Part shown: positions 60,087 through 64,000 of the stretch, in pieces
How the letters are laid out: every line of letters begins with the position of its first letter
How positions within the stretch are numbered: position 1 is the stretch's first letter
Source: an uncultured Loktanella sp.
GTDB lineage: Bacteria; Pseudomonadota; Alphaproteobacteria; Rhodobacterales; Rhodobacteraceae
Assembly (NCBI GenBank): GCA_937132065.1
Contig: CAKZNT010000040.1
Span: forward strand, 1-64,000
Direction: 5' to 3'
DNA length: 64,000 bases
The notes under the pieces: model-generated
The model's input: only the letters and a program-made list of their open reading frames with translations
What the model was told of the DNA's origin: nothing
Databases searched by the model: none
Made by a program: the position numbers and the translations under genes

Positions 60087-60117
60087 TTGACCTTCCAGCA
60101 ACAGGAACCCCTAAGTG
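60087..60117 (+). promoter_or_regulatory. CueR-type promoter of copA
   Basis: TTGACC (60087-60092) and TAAGTG (60112-60117) are separated by 19 bp, the long spacing typical of MerR-activated promoters, with ACCTTCC-N7-GGAACCC dyad symmetry between. The downstream MerR gene is CueR. Confidence 0.8.
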
Positions 60118-60148
60118 AAAGAGACCAAGCCACAAACGGACGCAGAAG

Positions 60149-62608
60149 ATGACCCAAGACAGCACATATTCCTTTGGCGTGACCAAGCTCAATTGCGCGT
60201 CCTGCGTCGGGCGGGCCGAAAAGGCGCTCGGCGGCGTGGCAGGCGTGACGGCGGTTCACATCAACCTTGCATCCGAAACGGCGCAAGTCACAGGGGCATC
60301 CCTCAAAGCCGCTGATCTGGCGGAGGCACTTTCCACTGCGGGCTACCCTGCCGCCACGACGACCCATGTGCTTGATGTAGCAAACATGAGCTGCGCCTCT
60401 TGCGTTGGGCGGGTCGAGCGGGCCTTGCTGGCAACCGATGGCGTGATTGCTGCAAACATCAACCTTGCGACAGAAACCGCAACGATTGAGGTGCTCGGCA
60501 CATCGCTAACCGCCCAGGCTCTCGCGCAGATCAGCTTCGATGCGGGCTACCCCGCAACCCCGCAGGCGGCAACGACCCAAGGCCCGAGCAAAGACGAGGC
60601 CAAACAGGCGCAGACAGCGTCCTTGCAGCAAATGACCTTGATTGCGGCCCTTCTTACGCTGCCTGTGTTTATCCTTGAAATGGGCGGTCACCTGATCCCC
60701 GCATTCCATCATTGGGTGCAGCAAACAATCGGTCTCACACTTAGTTGGGGCATCCAGTTTGTGCTGACAACTCTGGTGCTGGTCTGGCCGGGGCGTGCGT
60801 TTTTCGTGCAAGGCATTCCTGCGCTGATCAAGCGCGCGCCTGACATGAATTCACTTGTGGCTCTTGGGGCTGGCGCGGCGTGGATATTTTCGACAATCGC
60901 CCTTTTCCTGCCCGCCCTCCTGCCCGATGGCACACGCGCGGTCTATTTCGAGGCGGCTGCGCTGATCGTGACCCTGATCCTGTTGGGGCGCTTCCTAGAG
61001 GCGCGCGCAAAAGGGCAAACAGGCGCGGCGATCCGCAAGCTTGTCGGGTTGCGCCCAAGCACCGCAACCGTCGAGCGGGACGGCGATCTGCGCCAAATCG
61101 CGGCAAGCGAGATTATCCGCGGCGACATAATCCACCTGAAGCCCGGTGAAAAGATCGCCGTTGACGGGGTCGTCACCTCTGGCGTGTCATTTGTTGATGA
61201 AAGCATGATCACGGGCGAACCTGTGCCCGTCGAAAAAACAGTCGACGGCGCGGTTGTCGGCGGCACGATCAACGGAAACGGCACGCTGACAATGCGGGCC
61301 ACGAAGGTCGGCGAAGACATGATGTTGTCGCAGATCATTCGGATGGTCGAAACCGCGCAAGGCGCAAAATTGCCCGTGCAAGACCTCGTGAACAAGATCA
61401 CCTTGTGGTTCGTCCCTGCGGTGATGGCCGTGGCGCTTGTCACGGTTGCCGTGTGGCTCGCCATCGGCCCTGACCCTGCGCTTTCGTTTGCACTTGTTGC
61501 GGGGGTTTCGGTTTTGATCATCGCGTGCCCCTGCGCCATGGGGCTGGCCACGCCGACCTCGATCATGGTTGGCACGGGGCGGGCCGCCGAGCTGGGCGTG
61601 CTCTTTCGCCAAGGGGACGCGCTGCAATCGCTCCATGACGTCAAAACCATCGCCTTCGACAAAACGGGGACATTGACCGAAGGGCGCCCCGTGCTGACAG
61701 ACCTGATAATCTCGCAGGGGTTTGATGCACGCGAAGTGCTGCGCGCCATAGCGACCGTCGAGGCAAAATCAGAGCACCCGATTGCGCAAGCCATCGTGCA
61801 GCGGGCAAGCGACGACGGAGTGGCCCTTGGCGAGATGCAAACCTTTCAGGCTGTCACAGGCTACGGCGTGCAGGCGCACGTTGACGGGCAAACCGTCCTG
61901 ATCGGGGCCGACCGGTTCATGACCCGCGAAGGGGTCGATCTAGGCGCGGCCAAGTCCGTTGGTGGCGCCTTGGGCGAGAAGGGGAAGACCCCGCTATTCG
62001 CCGCAATCGACGGTGAACTTGCCGCTGTGATTGCCGTGTCCGACCCGATCAAACACGGGGCAAGGGACGCGATCCAAGCGCTGCACGACCTTGGCCTGAC
62101 TGTCGCGATGATCACGGGCGATAATGCGGGAACGGCGCGCGCTATCGCGGCTGAGCTGGGGATCGACACCGTTGTGGCCGAAGTCCTGCCCGGCGGGAAG
62201 GTCGACGCCCTGACGCGCCTGCAACAAAACGGGCCGCTCGCCTTTGTCGGGGACGGGATCAACGATGCGCCTGCGCTCGCACATGCCGATGTCGGCATTG
62301 CCATAGGCACAGGCACAGATGTGGCAATCGAGGCAGCCTCTGTGGTGCTGATCTCGGGCGATATCGGCGGGGTCGTGAACGCGATCACCGTGAGCCAAAA
62401 GACAATGCAAAACATCAAGCAAAACCTGTTCTGGGCCTTTGGCTACAATGCCTTGCTGATCCCCGTTGCGGCAGGGGTGCTTTACCCGGTCTTCGGGATC
62501 ATGCTGTCGCCGGCCCTCGGGGCGGGGGCAATGGCGCTGTCGAGCGTCTTTGTGCTGTCCAACGCGCTGCGGCTGCGCTGGATCGCGCCAAGCGGAGGCA
62601 CACAATGA
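60149..62608 (+). CDS. copA: Cu(I)-translocating P1B-type ATPase
   Basis: 819 residues with two N-terminal HMA domains: LNCASC (C16, C19) and MSCASC (C82, C85). Eight membrane helices; the translocation motif is C460-P-C462 in [12 protein letters not shown], the TGEP loop is ITGEPVPVE and the phosphorylated aspartate is D504 in DKTGTLTEG, with [11 protein letters not shown]. It exports Cu(I) from the cytoplasm. It is first of the copA-cueR operon, overlapping cueR by 4 bp. Confidence 0.95.
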   Translation: MTQDSTYSFGVTKLNCASCVGRAEKALGGVAGVTAVHINLASETAQVTGASLKAADLAEALSTAGYPAATTTHVLDVANMSCASCVGRVERALLATDGVIAANINLATETATIEVLGTSLTAQALAQISFDAGYPATPQAATTQGPSKDEAKQAQTASLQQMTLIAALLTLPVFILEMGGHLIPAFHHWVQQTIGLTLSWGIQFVLTTLVLVWPGRAFFVQGIPALIKRAPDMNSLVALGAGAAWIFSTIALFLPALLPDGTRAVYFEAAALIVTLILLGRFLEARAKGQTGAAIRKLVGLRPSTATVERDGDLRQIAASEIIRGDIIHLKPGEKIAVDGVVTSGVSFVDESMITGEPVPVEKTVDGAVVGGTINGNGTLTMRATKVGEDMMLSQIIRMVETAQGAKLPVQDLVNKITLWFVPAVMAVALVTVAVWLAIGPDPALSFALVAGVSVLIIACPCAMGLATPTSIMVGTGRAAELGVLFRQGDALQSLHDVKTIAFDKTGTLTEGRPVLTDLIISQGFDAREVLRAIATVEAKSEHPIAQAIVQRASDDGVALGEMQTFQAVTGYGVQAHVDGQTVLIGADRFMTREGVDLGAAKSVGGALGEKGKTPLFAAIDGELAAVIAVSDPIKHGARDAIQALHDLGLTVAMITGDNAGTARAIAAELGIDTVVAEVLPGGKVDALTRLQQNGPLAFVGDGINDAPALAHADVGIAIGTGTDVAIEAASVVLISGDIGGVVNAITVSQKTMQNIKQNLFWAFGYNALLIPVAAGVLYPVFGIMLSPALGAGAMALSSVFVLSNALRLRWIAPSGGTQ

Positions 62609-62994
62609 ACATCGGTGAGGTCAGCAAGAAGGCGGGACTGCCTGCCAAAACCATCCGCTATTACGAAGATATCGGGCTGATCAAGCCAGCGCGCGACACC
62701 AACGGGTATCGGGCGTTTTCGGGGGCAGACGTGCATAAACTGGCGTTCTTGGGGCGGGCAAGGGCGCTCGGGTTTACGATCGAAGACTGCCGCAACCTCC
62801 TTGCGCTCTGGGAAGATCAGGGACGGGCAAGCGGAGACGTGCGCGCAATTGCAAAAGAGCATCTCGCCGAGATCGAAACCAAAATCGCGAACCTGCAAGG
62901 GATGCGCGATACACTGGCCAATCTGGTGAGCGCCTGCGCGGGGGATGACCGGCCCGATTGCCCGATCCTCAACGACCTGCAAAGCCCGCGCTGA
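62605..62994 (+). CDS. cueR: CueR, copper-responsive MerR-family regulator
   Basis: 129 residues. MerR helix-turn-helix and wing ([36 protein letters not shown]), long dimer helix, and the metal-binding loop C-x7-C in [17 protein letters not shown], the copper-sensing pattern that tells CueR from Zn or Hg sensors. It overlaps copA, and it reads its promoter upstream of copA. Confidence 0.94.
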   Translation: MNIGEVSKKAGLPAKTIRYYEDIGLIKPARDTNGYRAFSGADVHKLAFLGRARALGFTIEDCRNLLALWEDQGRASGDVRAIAKEHLAEIETKIANLQGMRDTLANLVSACAGDDRPDCPILNDLQSPR

Positions 62995-63113
62995 CGCCGC
63001 GCACTGTGGCGCATGGGCCATAGGCGCAAGGTGATGTATTTGTTTCCCTATGACGACTCGGGCAACTTCGTTAATTCGGAATGGCTCGGGGGGGCACTAA
63101 ATTGGGAAATACT

Positions 63114-64000
63114 ATGCGCCGATTCTTGGTCCTTGCCGTGACATCACTGACACTTGCCAGCCCTGCCTTTGCAGACGGGCGCGAGGCCATTGGGTCGGGG
63201 CGTCTGTTTAACAACGACCTTCTGGGCGATGGGAAAGACCGCTGGCACACGGGCTCGTATGTCTATTCGCATGTGCGCGGGCGCGAGGCCTACACGGGCA
63301 GCGAAGCCTTTGGCGACTTGATCGAATATCGCTTTCGTGCCGAGATTATTGCCCCCAAACGCAGCACGCCAGCACCCGGTGACCGGCCCTATGTGGGGGC
63401 GTTGTCGCTGGGCGCGCATACGCATTTTGACATGCAGGGCACACAACTAAGCCTTGGCGCTGATCTGATGGCGATCGGGCCGCAAACGGGGCTGTCGGAT
63501 TTTCAACTCGCTTACCATGACGCCTTTGACATTCCGACACCGCCGCACGTCGATGATCAGCTAGGAAACGAGATTTTCCTGAACGGCGCGGCCGCAGCAT
63601 CACGGACCTACCGCCTGTCCGACCGTCTTAGCTTGCGCCCATTCATCGAGGCGCAAGTGGGCGCAGAAGATCTGGTGCGGGTCGGGGGTGATGTGATCAT
63701 CGGGACCGTGGCGCAAGACGACCTGCTGTTGCGGGATGTTGTAACTGGGCAACTCTATCGGGGGACCGAAACCGACGGGTTATCGGGGCTGTCCTATGTC
63801 TTTGGCGCCGATATTTCCTCCGTCTTCGGCAGCCGCTATTTGCCCGAAGATGCAGGGTATAGTGTGTCTGAAACGCGCACACGCGCTAGGGCTGGTGTGT
63901 TTTGGCAGATGGGGGACGATGTCTCGTTCTTCTATGGCGCGACCTACCTGTCCGAAGAGTTTGACGGTCAAACCGAAGGGCAGGTCGTCGGATCACTGAA
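63114..64000 (+). CDS. LpxR-like outer membrane lipid A deacylase (3' end outside window)
   Basis: 295 codons open to the right edge. Signal peptide MRRFLVLAVTSLTLASPAFA, then LFNNDLLGDGKDRWHTGSYVYS (N33, N34, D35, and T46/S48), which matches the N, D and T/S catalytic region of LpxR. Later SDFQLAYHDAFDIP gives the active-site His, and DDQLGNEIFLNGA is a conserved DUF2219 segment. LpxR removes the 3'-acyloxyacyl chain of lipid A in the outer membrane. The 3' end is truncated by the window edge, so the barrel end is not seen. Stands apart from cueR by 119 bp. Confidence 0.8.
   Translation, partial: MRRFLVLAVTSLTLASPAFADGREAIGSGRLFNNDLLGDGKDRWHTGSYVYSHVRGREAYTGSEAFGDLIEYRFRAEIIAPKRSTPAPGDRPYVGALSLGAHTHFDMQGTQLSLGADLMAIGPQTGLSDFQLAYHDAFDIPTPPHVDDQLGNEIFLNGAAAASRTYRLSDRLSLRPFIEAQVGAEDLVRVGGDVIIGTVAQDDLLLRDVVTGQLYRGTETDGLSGLSYVFGADISSVFGSRYLPEDAGYSVSETRTRARAGVFWQMGDDVSFFYGATYLSEEFDGQTEGQVVGSL

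Overview
The window reads as a chromosomal segment of a marine alphaproteobacterium of the family Rhodobacteraceae (Roseobacter group, Loktanella/Yoonia/Octadecabacter-like; genus is a guess). The support is gene content: hisS-hisZ-hisG with a short-form HisG, a B12-dependent ribonucleotide reductase, an RpoE/ChrR singlet-oxygen module beside a CfaS/DUF1365/SDR operon, an EcfG/NepR/PhyR general stress module, a HemN with an FnrL-type box, and a FrcB-type sugar transporter. Host genes are GC-rich and tightly packed. The 16.8-40.3 kb block is visibly more AT-rich.

Layout. 0-4.3 kb: xdhA-xdhB-xdhC xanthine dehydrogenase operon (xdhC runs off the left edge). 4.5-16.8 kb: housekeeping genes (small lipoprotein, ArsR/SRPBCC pair, dnaE, lipoprotein, slyX, hisS-hisZ-hisG, DUF1489, NrdR-box-controlled nrdJ). 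16,790-40,317: a complete Tn7/Tn5053-like transposon with 28-bp terminal inverted repeats (26/28 identical), internal transposase-binding repeats and a perfect 5-bp target duplication (GTGTG), inserted 19 bp after the nrdJ stop codon. It has tniQ at the left end facing out and tnsA-tnsB-tnsC at the right end. The cargo is (a) a DprA-like gene with a pseudo-HAD/phosphoribosyltransferase gene, (b) a type I restriction operon hsdR - papain-like protein - hsdM - hsdS - GIY-YIG protein, (c) a ROK regulator with a fructose-type ABC transporter frcBCA, and (d) a lone protein resembling a decayed N6-methylase fused to an HsdS-like specificity domain, next to a 785-bp non-coding stretch with predicted RNA structure. 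Two or more of these cargo modules look like anti-foreign-DNA functions, so the element is a mobile defence island with one metabolic passenger.

40.3-46.7 kb: a six-gene operon (FAD oxidoreductase, DUF1365, cyclopropane-fatty-acid-synthase-like methyltransferase, SDR, TspO-like, DUF2177) transcribed away from rpoE-chrR, with back-to-back sigma-E-type promoters between them. 46.7-55.2 kb: stress block with Crp/Fnr regulator, AI-2E family transporter, HisKA_2 histidine kinase, DUF1328, phospholipase D-like protein, ecfG, nepR (52 aa), phyR, DUF883 and YqjE-like genes. Five promoter sites fit GGAAC-N16-CGTT or one base from it, including a divergent overlapping pair between nepR-ecfG and phyR, so most of this block appears to be one EcfG regulon. 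55.3-64 kb: RidA, HemN, EptA, PssA, DgkA, CopA with CueR and its operator, and an LpxR-like outer-membrane lipid A deacylase running off the right edge. EptA, PssA, DgkA and LpxR all concern phospholipid or lipid A remodelling.

No rRNA, tRNA or CRISPR array was seen.
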